DNA of 64,000 nt from Adineta ricciae. Its lineage: Eukaryota; Rotifera; Eurotatoria; Adinetida; Adinetidae. This document shows positions 33,570 to 48,093 of this stretch, piece by piece. The stretch is from NCBI GenBank assembly GCA_905250025.1, contig CAJNOJ010000143.1, positions 62,001 to 126,000 of the forward strand, in the 5' to 3' direction. The translations under genes were made by a program, and so were the position numbers. Under the pieces are notes generated by a model. It did not search any database. It was given only the letters and a program-made list of their open reading frames with translations, and was not told where the DNA came from. Numbering within the stretch: the first letter of the stretch is position 1; each line of letters begins with the position of its first letter.

Positions 33570-34802
33570 TACAGTTTATAAATGAACATTTCATTCTTGA
33601 ACTGTACTTTTGGTGACGGTAAACATATAACAGCCGTGCCATTATAATTAACTGCTGATAGCCGATCGCTTTATCAATCCAGATGACGAAAAAATCAATG
33701 TAAAAAAATCAACACGCGTTCGCACACGCATTGTGATATTAGAAAAAAAATATTCTATTTCTTTTTCCGATTCTCAAAAATGCACTAATATGTGATTATG
33801 TTTGGGCTAACGAATTTTTGTCCACTTCATGACCAAGGCACTAGTCACTTAAAAAATAAATCTAAAAGCTATATTAGATAGTAATTACATCATTTTTACT
33901 ACTTGATATACTTCATCGTCGCCATCTATCGCTTCCTAATAACGATAAAAAATCGTTTCTTTTCCATTCATCACATAATTAGATCTATTTACTATGAGTA
34001 GATTGAATGGTGGATGTGATTCTTTATTGCCGCTCTATTCTTCTTGATTACACAGTGAAATAATGGTAATATATTCTAATTGACATGCATAGATCAATCA
34101 TTCTGAATGACTTAAATTTCCTGTGAATTTATGACGACATAGATGATGATGTTCTGAAAAGTTTTCTGATTTTCAGGAGCTTCAAAGTGACAAATCCTAT
34201 AAATGTGAATATTATATGTCGACGTGAATTCCTTTCATTGGAGAAGATAGACGGACAAACAGTATGATTTTGAAAAAGAAATTGTCTAAAAATATCCTTC
34301 TGATTGTGGGGGAGAGAAGAAGTATGAACAAAATTCATTTCCTTTTCTCGTCTCTGACGTTAATAATATCTCGGATTACGTCTTATAGATAAGATCAAGT
34401 GATTTAGTATTTGTTTCGAATCTATTCTTAAACTAGAGAGTCCGATGAAACTAAAAGATAAGTTTTATCAATAGAATTTATGAATAGACACACATTATTC
34501 TGCTTTAAAACAGTAACTATCGCTCAAAGCATAGACGTCATTTGTTTTTCAAGTGTCCTTTATTCTCACATGTCGTACAATAGTATTATTAGAGAAATGA
34601 GAAAGAAAAAAAGAGAGGGTGAGCGCTCTTTATCACCACATAGCGAGAGAAGAGAAAAAAATACTATGAAAAGTTCTATGACAACACTATTACATGAGTT
34701 TGATAGTTTGAAGGAGAAAAGAACACTCTATTCTGTTGTCATATGCATCGATAGAAATAGACACGTTCTTACTTTTATTTATAAGCAAAGTCAAACTACA
34801 AA
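33570..34802. other. Intergenic, no gene seen
   Basis: About 1.2 kb, AT-rich. The plus-strand frame from 34480 overlaps the next gene in another frame and is not supported. Confidence 0.45.
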
Positions 34803-35861
34803 ATGTCACTTGACCAACAAATCCAACGCGAGAGTGAGCGTTTTCAAATACTATTCAATCGTTTATCGGAAACAAAATGGAGTGAAACAGCGATACCTGA
34901 AGCACAGTCTCGTTTACTGGCATCCCAAGAACAAGCTCGTCGTGTTCAAGATAAGATTAATGCATTTAATTCAGCAGCTGACAAAGAACATAAACGCTTG
35001 CTTGATATAAAAGGTCATGGTGTTCGACATGCTTGGTATAAAGTTCGTGGAACATTAGAACAACGTGTTGATGAACAGGAAAAAGTTTGGTTGAAGGAAT
35101 TTGAAAAATGCAAAGAAGAAGAAGAACATTTGACGATCTTGAAAGACGAAATACAATCTGCTCAAACATTTTTACATCAATGTCAAAGTGCTTATGATGA
35201 ATATGTCAAAAGTAAGCGAGCATTAGATGGGCTTTTAGAACATTTCTTTTCGGGAAAAACACCATCATATCCTGATGAAGATCGAATGGAGCAGAATTTA
35301 AGAAATCAAGAGAAACATTTGGTTAATTTGCAAAATCATCAACGTCTTCTAGCACACGTCGTTCAACTGTTACAACGCGCTCATCAGGCAGTTGCCATCT
35401 CTCGTCAAGCGCTGAATGAAGCACTGAATATGAATACGTTCGACATGTTTTCAAGTTCGTCGTTTGCAGATATGGCTGTAAGTTCCTGTCTAGCTAAAGC
35501 ACGAAATGCTGCTGCACAAGCACAACAGTTACTTAACGAAGCACGACGTTTATATCCAAATATTCCACATATCGGTGAATTATACATAAAACAGGATAAT
35601 CTCGTTTTTAATATCATGTTTGACAATATATTTACTGATCTACACATGAGACAAACAATTCAAGAGGCAATGCATCGAATTACACGCGCAGAAGGTATGC
35701 TAACCGGAATTTTAATGGCAATGAAAGAACAATTGGGAAGATGTGAAGCTGAATGTTTTCAAAAGAGTAATGAAGTAAAACGTCTGGCAACTGAACATTT
35801 TACTACAAGAGTCACGATTGTCAAAAATATTATCGAACCACCGCCTCCATATCAATCGTAA
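34803..35861 (+). CDS. Coiled-coil protein ending in PPPPY
   Basis: Intronless frame of 352 residues. Nearly all helical: long Glu/Gln/Arg-rich stretches at about residues 1-60, 75-200 and 205-250, and a last helix to about 335 form coiled coils. A short GHGVRHAWYKVRG segment near residue 75 breaks the helix. The last residues read EPPPPYQS, a PPxY motif that could bind WW domains of NEDD4-type ligases or act like a late domain. No signal peptide or membrane helix. The absence of introns and the architecture recall proteins from fungi or protists, but I do not recognise the family. Confidence 0.65.
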   Translation: MSLDQQIQRESERFQILFNRLSETKWSETAIPEAQSRLLASQEQARRVQDKINAFNSAADKEHKRLLDIKGHGVRHAWYKVRGTLEQRVDEQEKVWLKEFEKCKEEEEHLTILKDEIQSAQTFLHQCQSAYDEYVKSKRALDGLLEHFFSGKTPSYPDEDRMEQNLRNQEKHLVNLQNHQRLLAHVVQLLQRAHQAVAISRQALNEALNMNTFDMFSSSSFADMAVSSCLAKARNAAAQAQQLLNEARRLYPNIPHIGELYIKQDNLVFNIMFDNIFTDLHMRQTIQEAMHRITRAEGMLTGILMAMKEQLGRCEAECFQKSNEVKRLATEHFTTRVTIVKNIIEPPPPYQS

Positions 35862-36898
35862 TGGCATGAAATCCTCAAATAGCACGCCTTTAAAGTTTGC
35901 TTACGTTCGTTGTGATAGTTTTATGAATGTTCACTTATATTTTATTCCTTGTGAAAAAAATTCAAGTTTTCTGAGTCAGTCGTTCTTTTCTTATGTTATT
36001 GTAACAGAAATTTGTGCTGTAGTCCCACTTTAACGTTTCTGAATGTTTTATGGAACGCGATAAATTATCTGTACAAGATATTTCTACTTAAGTATGATGT
36101 AATTGAATCTTCGTCTGTATATTACAAAAATGCGTGTATCGCGAGAGTGTTTGGAATGAAACAAACATTTGTACAACTTGTTTGAATCATTTCGATAGAA
36201 AGACTGGAAAAAATCTCGCCTTGAAGATTTGTCTAAAACTAAACTAGTAGCAATGTAAAGCCGCAAGTCTTCAATGATTTTTCAGAGTCCATAACGCTTC
36301 TAGAGGACAGCTTAACCGTTAATACGTTTTCACTAGCAAATTAGATTACTAAATATTCTTGGGACTTATGACCTCAATAATTCCTGAGGTATTACGCTCG
36401 AAGCCATTTGTTATCGCTAATAACCAGCCAATGGGTCCATTCTTAAAGAATATTTCGTCGTATATTATGTCAAGTGATGACATGAGATGAAGCCAAGATT
36501 TGTTTTAATCTCATTTCATCTCGTTCATATTCCACGAGATACACGCTAAATAAGTTTTTCGTCCTATCGTGCAGTTTATTTATCAATCGAATAAACATGG
36601 GAAAGTCTCTTTCAGCGTCTTATTACGCGCAATGCAGGTCAAAATTCAATTATTTAGTCTTTGCTCGTTGATGAAAGAATACTAAATGAAAATGGCTCTG
36701 GACGTGATAATTAGGTCTATACAGTATCCATATCTTCGAGATATTCTTGCTCGTTATGTCAAAAATATAGTCAATATATATCTATACTGTCTGTATTATG
36801 GGAAAATATTTTTCACCACCTCTTTCTCGGTAGTTAATATAAGAGCAGCATCGATCGTGTCGTTGTCTACATTAAAGAACAGTTTTATCACAAAAGAA
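35862..36898. other. Intergenic, no gene seen
   Basis: About 1 kb, AT-rich. The frame is open from 36686 into the next gene, but those residues are probably untranslated because the signal peptide begins at 36899. Confidence 0.45.
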
Positions 36899-39872
36899 AT
36901 GTTCGTTCGATATTGCAACCATTTACAATTCTTATTTGTTATTTGTGGTATCGTTTCATCAGTAAGAATGGCCCGTCCCTCATCTTTTCATGAGGTCTCG
37001 ACTATCATATATACTGACCGTTCAAACATGAGTATCGCCATTCATCAACATATACAAATCGAATATGAAATGCGTTATATTCATATTTCGCCATTGGCTC
37101 TACTTGATACCGATCAAATACTGGTATTGGACTCAGAAGTAACTCACCCATCGATCATGATTCCATTGACTCTTTATACTGATGAACAGATCAAATTTGT
37201 TCTGGAAGCGAATGAACGACAATGTAAACATGTTCCAACAAGTTGCTTGTTCTATCAAATCTCCATAGATACTATGCGAATTATATACAAAGACACATGG
37301 GATCATTCTAATGTTTTGCATCCTTATCGTGGACATATTGATTTCATCCGACTTGAATTGTGTCCATTGTTAAAAAAGCGTCTAGTATTTGTTAATATTG
37401 GTTGTACATCACAAGAAATTTGTTGGAAATTACGTCAAGATTTGCGTCGATCCCGGAAATCGCTCGGCCTATATCTCGACTATTCTGTAAATAACAACGA
37501 GTTGCAAGAAATCATAATTAATGATAACCATTTAAGATCAGAAAATATTCATATGTCAAAATTTGTTCTTCTATCGGATGTTGAACAACTGTTACAGAAT
37601 CTTTTGAACGCTGCCAATTTGCACAGTAACGATACGCATGTTTTATCACAGATTGATTTGTCTTCATTGAAAGAAACGTTACGAGACAATTTATTTGGAA
37701 AAACTGTGATTTTAAACGATGACAATAGCGAACAACAATGGAACTCAGTCTATTGGCCCAATAGAACTATGCTGAGACCAGACCGTGTTTGGAAATCATT
37801 AAAGAAAAAACATTATTTCTATCTTTCCTGGAACAGAATTGTGATGAATGAAACGACTAGCGATACTTTAATGGATGAATATGTTCAAGAAATGTACGAT
37901 CAAGAAAGCTTTGATCTCTACACTAAATATCGTCATTTATTCGAACTATGTCAAAGGATCTATGGACACGAGATGGTAATAAAGCGGTCTATGTTGAAAC
38001 TAAAACCAATATTGGCGTATGAACTAAATCAAATAGCTGCATCAAAGTTTTGGATCCGTCAATCAGTGCACATGATCAAACGTGAACAAGTGTATTCGGT
38101 GCCTATTCGTCTTATTTTACCATCACCAGAAGAATCATCAGTAAGCAATACAGTTTCTGGTAAGCTATATTATAGAGTTAAATTCTTTCGTTATATTCTA
38201 TGTGTTTGCAGGTGCGATGACGGAAACTACCGAATATATAGACGAAACTACTCTTTCGCCAGAATACCAACCAATGGTTCCAGAAGACAAAGATAACGAT
38301 CCCTCTTTCGCTTTCACTCCAGTCAAAATACTAACAACGTCATTGGAAAATACTTACACAACTGTTGTTGATCAAGAAGCAACAACGTCATCTACAATGA
38401 CCACGCTGTTTGATGGTAGGACGATTGAGATCGCAAATATTTTCATAGATCAGTTGTATATTTCAAAATTATAAAAAGACGAAATATGTTGACGTCGGGT
38501 AGCTTCAATTTTTCTTTCACATCAACAACTGATAATGTTTCACTTGACAGAACGAGATAGATGTTTGGAAGTATTGATAACGAACTATTCTTCTATCATC
38601 TGAACTAAAGTAGGCACAACGGATCCGACGACAATGACAACAGAGACAACTGAATCATCGACAGAAACTTTACTACGCGGCAATGCAGGTAAGACTGAAT
38701 GAAGACAGCGTTTTTTAAGAAATTGACAGACACGATGGGTAATGAATTTTGTTGTTTATGACTCGAAAATAGTATGACAATTGATTGTTCAGATCAACTT
38801 GACGTTGCATGCTTTTACAAAATTTGATCGATACACAGTTTGTTGAAATAATCACGAAAAGATATCAGGACAATAACAAACCGTTGAGGATGAAAAAACA
38901 TATTCTCGATCAGATATCTATACGACGAAATAAATTTACTCTTATATATACGTTTCTGTTTGGTTAGTATTAAAAACAATCCCTGACAATACACGTATTG
39001 CTTTGTACTGTCTCGGAGCAAAATTTCGTGTTCTCTCCGCAATTTACCAATCCACCTCAAATGCTTCATTTTGCTCAGAAGACGTTACGAATACTGTTAG
39101 ACAACTATGTCCAAACGCATGGTACTGCTTAGTGGCTGCTGATAAGACGATCTCGAATGAAATCAAATGCACTTACGCTGAAAAACAACTTCATATCGTT
39201 TATACATGTGATGTCGACCGATGTAAGCTTTTCATTCATTCTTAGAAAACATAACATAACATACTTTTTATCATTTTAAGATGTGTTCGGGCCGGTGCTG
39301 ATCGATCAAGACTCTTCGGGTTACGATATTTACATAAGTAAGTTTCTAAAAGAAAAAAAAAGCTTAGCTTTGCGGAGACGAGCATTTCTCCATTATGAAA
39401 TCACGAAACTAATGTCAAATATACAAAGCATAGCGCTTAATTCGAACGTTTGCGCTAAGATAAAAACTTCGTTGATATACAAACGTCTGGAAAATACGAA
39501 ATGAAAACTGACCTTTGTTCATCAGACAGTTGAATAGTTTAAATTAAACCAAGAAAGGCAAACTCTGGCTATTCATAAAGTCTTTTCTACGAAATCAAAA
39601 TACTGTAATTTCTGAGTCATAAACTACTTTCCTTAATGATGTCATTTTTTGCTATAGATGGAAAGGATTATATTGACGACGTTGAATCAATTGAAGCCTG
39701 TGGTATGCGCTGTCTTGAAACAGATCGATGCGTTGGTGTCGTTTACGCCCCAAAGGGAAATCGATGTTGGTTAAAACATACAATAGTGTCGCGTATACAA
39801 GTGGGAAATAGAAATTCCATGTCGGTTTACCATCCTCAACGATATCCTGATGAAATAATCGACAATGAATAA
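36899..39872 (+). CDS. Secreted mosaic protein: SUEL lectin plus PAN domain
   Basis: Six exons, 36899-38159, 38212-38415, 38611-38688, 38968-39222, 39281-39337 and 39658-39872, keep one frame of 689 residues. A signal peptide (MFVRYCNHLQFLFVICGIV) is followed by a large unrecognised domain of about 400 residues, a Thr/Ser-rich mucin-like linker, a SUEL-type galactose/rhamnose-binding lectin domain (IALYCLGAKFRVLSAIY, CPNAWYC, LHIVYTCDV) and a C-terminal PAN/apple-like domain (IEACGMRCLETDRC, RCWLKH). No membrane anchor is seen, so probably secreted. Carbohydrate and protein binding at the cell surface is the likely role. Exon phases (1-1 around the linker exons) suit exon shuffling. Confidence 0.7.
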
Positions 39873-40135
39873 CAATAATGACATTTTAATTGATAATCTT
39901 TTCTCTTCTACGTTTTCAGAATTATGAGTTGAACTATGAAAAGCTTGTAGAGAATAGTTATTGTACAAAAGACATCTGTAAGATGTGTCGCGATTGCTTT
40001 TATCGATTATCATACAATGAACTAGTATCGAATAAAAATCATATATTACCAAAACTATTTCACGAAAGTTATGTATAATTTGCAACGGGTTAGATAGAAA
40101 TTAATTTAGCGAAAATAGTATGTAACGTCATTGAT

Positions 40136-42027
<1,892 letters not shown>

Positions 42028-42542
42028 CGTCAAACAGCAAACTAGTTCTCGATGTTTATTTGCGTCTATTTTATAATATACGATAATAACTAAGGTACGT
42101 TATTTATCACAATGGTTCGATAAGCAACCAGCATTCGTATGTTAGAATTTCACAACATGTTCTTTTCACTTGTGAAATTTAATGTGTCTTCTGTCTTCTC
42201 GTCATTCTAACCCAGTTTTTTGTGATAAATAAAGCACAACCTTTTTTATTCCAAAGTTTAAGATATGAAGGTATAGATATTGAAATATGTTGGGTGTGTC
42301 AGAGAGACAGCTACCGTTCTACTTACGTATTTATACTTTTTTATCAATAGGATGAAAAATAAATACGGAGCACGTGCTGATGTAGAAAAGAAACAGAACA
42401 GCTTCTTTCACCCTTACACGGTGGAGTTGCGTCAGTGCTGTATATGACAACTTAGTAGATTTTCTTGTAAAACCAATATAGAAAATAGAAGGTGAATCTT
42501 CTTGTAATTTTAATCGTTTTTCCTTGCATTTAGAAGATAGTC
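42028..42542. other. Divergent promoter region
   Basis: About 515 bases between the starts of the carboxylesterase and the ATP-grasp gene. AT-rich with no clear motif that I can defend. Confidence 0.4.
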
Positions 42543-43719
42543 ATGCTTGATTCTTCTACAAATTCAACAACGAATGATAAACAACCTGATGAAAAGTATG
42601 ATTTGCATGTATTTTGCGATGTATAGAGCAGTTGAGTGAGAATGGCTAAAACTTTTGTCCTAGGAAATCTTTCGATACAATTCAGCCCGCTATGTCTAAT
42701 ATGGAAACACCTACAATAGTTATTCTAACTCCAGCCGCCGATGAGCCAATGTTTGCAGACTTTTGGCAATTTAATTTCAATCAGTTAAGTTGCAAGTTTG
42801 CTGAATTTGATATACGTGTCATAGGAGCGCCATGGATGACAACACCCTTAGCATCTGATCGATCCCGTTCATTTATTTACATCGCTAATCTGGCATGGGG
42901 CTACCACTATCAACCCGACCGTTGGAATGCATGGCTTCGTGATTGGCCCAAAGATATTAGTTTGATCAATTCACCATCGTTACTTCTATGGAATACGCAA
43001 AAAACATATTTGCAACACTTACAAAAAGTTGGAGTTCGAACGATTCCTACATTATACGTTGAACATGTGAACGAAGAAGTATTAGTCGATGCAGCGAATC
43101 ATTTCAATGTATCTGATCTAATTGTTAAGCAACAGATATCCGCGTGTAGTTTCAATATTTTACGTGTACTAGTTGGTAGTGACGACTTTGCATCTGCACC
43201 GAGTAAAAGACTACATTTCTAAACGATATCCAATTACTGTCAAATATTCATTCGTTTTTCTCTGTCATAGGATCAATGTGTCCTGCAGAAGCTGTTGCTG
43301 AACTCACACGTTTAGACGCTATTCATTCTCCAATGATGATACAACCGTTTATGCCCAGCATTGTTCAGGAAGGTGAAATATCTATATTTATGTTCAATGG
43401 AAAAGTTAGTCATGGTGTCAGAAGTAACACACAGCCAGACGATTATCGGGTACAATTCGAACACGGTGGAGTGACAACTGCACAAAAAGAACTTTCAACT
43501 GAAATGCTGGAACTGGCTCTCGCTGCCATCAACGCTTGTCCCGAACTACCTGTCTATGCACGTATTGATATGATACGTGATGTTTCAACAGGACATTTCT
43601 GTATCATGGAAGTGGAACTCATCGAACCGAATCTCTTTTTAGAACATGCACCTGATGGCGGCACATCATTTGCACGCGCTATTTTACAAGCTAGTGGTTT
43701 ATTAAATTACAATGAATAA
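42543..43719 (+). CDS. ATP-grasp domain protein
   Basis: Three exons, 42543-42595, 42664-43202 and 43271-43719, give 346 residues. The order of segments fits ATP-grasp enzymes related to RimK/glutathione synthetase and to the DcsG-type group: IYIANLAWGYHYQ, LLLWNTQKTYLQHL, VRTIPTLYVE, LIVKQQISA (nucleotide lysine), MIQPFMPSIVQEGEISIF, then YARIDMIRD and MEVELIEPNLFLE, which carries the acidic and Asn metal ligands. ATP-dependent carboxylate-amine ligation is expected; the substrates are unknown. Homologues known to me are bacterial and fungal, so transfer followed by intron gain is plausible. Confidence 0.8.
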
Positions 43720-46027
43720 AATAAATAATCGCGAGAATCTGAAGTAAAGGCACATCAATATACGTGTTTGCAACCAATTGCATTCCAATACATGTCAAAA
43801 CAACATTTATACAATTGCAATTAGTCACTAATGCTGTTATTCAAGCTGAATGAACAGATGAATGTTACATTGCATAAATTCTCATTTGAGATAGAAAAGG
43901 ACATAGTTCCAGTATATGTAACACTCAATATGATTAATTTATTGACTGTTAGAGTTCAGGAAAAGACAAAAGAAAGATACTATAATCTATATCTATTGAA
44001 ATTGAGGTTTCATCAGATTTATTAAACCCGAGGAAGAAGAAACGAAACTGAAAGGTCGTGACAGACAGGTATTTCGCCCTCATATATAAGGATCAAGATA
44101 AATACAGAAAGAAAATTTATTATTAGGTTAGACTTCGTACAATGGATGAAGTAGAGAGATTATATTTTGTTCAGTTATTGTATCTTCTATCGTTTGACTT
44201 CGTTCGAGTGCTCTTATGGTTAGTTTAGTGACATAGGTTTGGATTTAAAGTATGTTTGTGATTCTATGAATGTATGCCGCCGAAGTCCAATGAGGAATAT
44301 GAAGAGCTGTTCTGAGTGATTTGTCTATTGTACAATCTGTAGTCTTTGCCAAATTTTACTTTTGATGTTCAAAAGAATCGAGCCATATGTCAGTATTAGT
44401 CGAATAAGTGGTGTATAAAGATCCAGTATATCGTTTCATTCCGATACTTCAACAATACTCAAGCGTTGCTGGAGTATCACTGTTTTCTCTTTTGATATTG
44501 ATTGTCATTATTTAAGAGCTTCAAAAAACATTCATACCCTTTTGTTTCTTCAGTGTTTAAAATAGAGCTGATTTCACAAATCGTCGAATCCACAGTCACA
44601 TATGTTGAGATAAGAATTTATAAGTTAATTCATCTAACTTTCTGCCGAATACGAGCAATTGCTGATTTTAATCTATTTTTTCCTTGATTCTCATCCTTTG
44701 GACCTTCTTCAAATGTAGAATTGTGTTGCCCTTGTCAATTAGAACATTTAGTTGATTGCTGCTTTTTATCACAAACGTTGAATCGATTGGGTTCAGCATA
44801 GTGAGAACAGATGTGAATTTCGTGCTTACAATATTTCATCATGCGGCTATAACGGTAATACAAATGACATTGTTGGTAATTCGTCTTTTTTTTTATTTTA
44901 CATTTTCTGCAGGAAAATACATAGGATCAATTTATAGACCAAATTTAGCAAATGTACCGCATTTTCTGGTATCATTAAAAGTAATTTTAATATTTGTTTC
45001 GACTCTGTTTTGTTCCTTTGTTTACTAACTGTTCTCTACTTGATTGACTTGATGTCTATTTCGAGCTAAAGCGTTTTGAATATCATCGAGAGCGATATTT
45101 TTTTTTGTGTATTTATTTTTTTAAATTTGTTGTGCTGGACGAGGAATAAAAATGTCTGCAGTATCGAATTATTTCTCCCTAGGTAATCCAGTGAATAACA
45201 CATTAAATGAGACTATAGTTGAAGAGTATATGGTAAAGTTTCGACTTTTGTCGTTGTATATCATGTTTTTGTATTTTAAATCAGGGTTTTGTTCACTAGA
45301 AAGATTAACTTCTTCTTAGATCAATGGTGGAATTTCATAATTTTACTTCGTGTTCAATGCTGGAGACTTTCTGTTTGAATTCGATTGTTGTTTATAGACG
45401 GTTGTCACTGATTATTTTGTAGAAATTGACACTTTTTAGTTCGTTATTTTTCGTGACTGTTCAAGTTGAATATTTTTTATTATCGTTTGATTATTCATAT
45501 TGATCAGACTACATTTAATCGAGTGGCAAACGTCACCTGCAAGCACACGCGATTTGTTAATATGCACGTGAAATAAAACGACGCAATTGAAAGATGAAAG
45601 AAGAAAGATAGGGAAACGCCTATGACGAATAGCTGTGTAGAGCAAAGAGTGATATTTATTGCTTAATATGGGGTATACGCATAGTTTCTTTTGCGTCGAT
45701 TAGTGAGAAAAGTATAATAGCATCAAATCTCAAAGCTTACAATTCTCATTCTATAGTTCGTTGATGCCTGAATTTAATTCTTCTCATCCAAAACTGAGTG
45801 GCACACATATACCTGACTATATCATAAGATTTTATACCAATTTCATCCGCAGTCTTTTTATTTTAATTATATTTCTACAAAAAAACCATGTTAGATATGA
45901 ACAGTTTTCACTATGGTATCACTAAGATCAGTATGAATACTCATGTATATTATCCATTATCGTCATGCAATGAACTATTTTCTAATGAGAAAAAAAGAAA
46001 AGTGAAAGAAGTTCAGATAAAAGATGA
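43720..46027. other. 2.3-kb gene-poor region with LINE relic
   Basis: Holds the decayed retrotransposon piece described at 44090-44480. The rest is AT-rich and stop-filled, with no other recognisable feature. Confidence 0.5.
44090..44480 (-). pseudogene. Non-LTR retrotransposon (LINE) RT C-terminal relic
   Basis: On the minus strand from about 44436 the sequence translates to LDLYTPLIRLILTYGS, then IWQRLQIVQ, and after a frame change SLRTALHIPHWTSAAYIH. These are the thumb and post-RT segments of LINE reverse transcriptases (the L-x-Y-x-x-LI-R-P-I-L-x-Y-G block, the LQ-x-x-Q block and the following WTS block). Stops and shifts interrupt it and no endonuclease part is seen nearby, so it is a dead 3' fragment. 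Further noncoding sequence up to about 44870 may belong to it. The clade cannot be assigned by eye. Confidence 0.68.
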
Positions 46028-47668
46028 TTATCTTTCTTCTTCTGTCGGAGGTTGATGATTCACGATATTTGCAATTTTCTCGATAGTATATATTAGTCCT
46101 GATTTCAATGCGTCTGTTGGCGTGGATGTCATGCCATGTTGTCGCTCGAATGCATCATTAATCATACGCGCATCAATAGCCAAACGAAACACCATTGTCG
46201 TGTCTAATGAGTCACTAAGTACAATAGGTACGGGTTGTCCAATAACGCATCTTATTGGATGAACATCTGTTGGACGTTGCAATTTGATGTACAAATCTTT
46301 GCTTGCTTCTTGATCGAGAAAGGTTTTATCTAATCGACGAACACGAAATGGAAAGATGGTCGGATGACGAAATTCCGCGTCATTTTCATCGAAAAAGGAA
46401 CTTCTTTCAATATTTTCAACCGGTTGAAGTAAATCTGGAAACGTAGCAAATACAGCTCGAATTTCAGCACCAGCTGCTACAATAAACTGTTCTCGCCATT
46501 CCAAAGGTATACTTAAATAACGACGTAGTTCAAAGACAGCTGCTGTCAATCTTAAGAAGTGACCAACGTTTGATTGCCATACTACCGATGAATATTTTGC
46601 CACGCATTCGCGAACATTTCTCCAAGATCGAGGCCAATCTGAAATAGCTGAATATGCGGCGAGTTCACTAGACATGTATCTATCAACGGGAGCATTTTGA
46701 ATTTGAGTACGAAAACGAGCAGGAACCAGAATGGCACCGCTGAACGGTGGACCAGTAAGAAATTTTGAACCAGTGAGAGTAATAAATCGATCACGAATGA
46801 TATGTTCACGTACACGCCATGGTGATATACGAAATTGGCATGCATCAATAAGGACAGTTAATAGATCCTTGGTGTATTTTTTTTCTATACGATCGATACA
46901 ATCATTGCTAGGCGTTCTGTTACCTAGTTTCGATGTGTCAATAGCGTGTAGAAAAATGTGTATATCTTCATTGCCATGTATAAGTTCATTGACACATTGC
47001 TCGATGAATGCTTCATCGCGACATTTTTCATAAGAAAGATCGACACATTGAATACTAGTATTCCCATTCGATCCATGTAGACACGCGATGGGCGTACCTT
47101 TATTGATATCTTCGCCGCGAATATTTTTCGTATTGAAATGACAACCAGAAGCAGCATTTATAACACGTCCTGCTGCTTCGTCAGCAGCAAGAACTAGATT
47201 CGTTAATATTGTTGTTGATCTTGGTAAACATAGTTTGGCAAGAAAAACCGACTGAAGTGTTGCATCAGTTCCCGATGGGACAAAAACAATATCAACATCA
47301 GCTGATGCCAATCCGAAATAGTCAAGTAACTCTTGCCGGAGTTCTTCCATTTTCGTATCCATAGTATTATCATCGTTGATCTTATTTAGATTGTTCATCA
47401 TCTCGGTAAGATGAATGAAAGCGCCGGTGGAAATAGGAGTCGCCGTCGATGATGACAAATAAATTGAACTCGTTGGATTTGTTGGACCTAACGGACAACC
47501 ATACATATTCAAACCAGTTGACGAGTCAATCAATAGACGTTCATCGCCTCCTGAACTTAACAATCGATGAAGTTCATTTGATGAAATGCTTTCCTTGGTT
47601 TTAATCAGTACATTTGCTTGTACGTCATGTGACGGTCTATTACTTATTATGTACTTACAGTCATCCAT
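46028..47668 (-). CDS. PLP-dependent aminotransferase class-V-like enzyme
   Basis: Intronless frame of 546 residues. Fold-type I signatures: the phosphate-binding turn VPSGTDAT at about residues 130-137, the aspartate contacting the pyridine nitrogen in LIDACQF (D275) and the Schiff-base lysine in TGSKFLTG (K302). The spacing fits the cysteine-desulfurase/kynureninase group. The N-terminal STGLNMYGCPLGP and the C-terminal 150 residues are unfamiliar, so the exact reaction is unknown. No targeting signal. The lack of introns over 1.6 kb and the bacterial style suggest horizontal acquisition. All cofactor residues are intact, so it is probably active. Confidence 0.8.
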   Translation of the reverse strand: MDDCKYIISNRPSHDVQANVLIKTKESISSNELHRLLSSGGDERLLIDSSTGLNMYGCPLGPTNPTSSIYLSSSTATPISTGAFIHLTEMMNNLNKINDDNTMDTKMEELRQELLDYFGLASADVDIVFVPSGTDATLQSVFLAKLCLPRSTTILTNLVLAADEAAGRVINAASGCHFNTKNIRGEDINKGTPIACLHGSNGNTSIQCVDLSYEKCRDEAFIEQCVNELIHGNEDIHIFLHAIDTSKLGNRTPSNDCIDRIEKKYTKDLLTVLIDACQFRISPWRVREHIIRDRFITLTGSKFLTGPPFSGAILVPARFRTQIQNAPVDRYMSSELAAYSAISDWPRSWRNVRECVAKYSSVVWQSNVGHFLRLTAAVFELRRYLSIPLEWREQFIVAAGAEIRAVFATFPDLLQPVENIERSSFFDENDAEFRHPTIFPFRVRRLDKTFLDQEASKDLYIKLQRPTDVHPIRCVIGQPVPIVLSDSLDTTMVFRLAIDARMINDAFERQHGMTSTPTDALKSGLIYTIEKIANIVNHQPPTEEER

Positions 47669-48093
47669 CGCGATACACTACTCAACTGAGAGAAAAAATT
47701 ATAAATGTATAATGAATACTGTATCTTATGAAAACAGCTTTATATATCTGTTTAATTTGATGACTCTAATTTTGCATGTTATTATGCGACAGGATGGTTA
47801 TGACGTTTAATTTTTTTCTCGTTTTTTTATCACTTGAAGGAGAACGTAAGGAAAAGGTTTTCTTGCTTGCGAATATTTTTAAGTACAAGGATATTTTTTT
47901 GTGAATCGATGCAATTATATCCGTAGCCAGACGTATTTTGCATTTGTCCTCAGTTTAGCATGTGATAGTACTTTTTATTTACTTGTCGTCGATAAAAATT
48001 TATTCGCGCAGTACATTTGTTTTTTTCAACGATTTCGATACTAGAACATAAACGAAAAGAAACTTAACAGCAAATTAAAAGAATAAAAAGAAC
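47669..48093. other. Intergenic, no gene seen
   Basis: About 425 bases of AT-rich sequence with poly-T tracts. Nothing recognised. Confidence 0.5.

Noticed and set aside
34480-35010. 176-codon plus-strand frame overlapping the coiled-coil gene
   Set aside because: It is out of frame with the longer 352-residue gene and has no recognisable feature.
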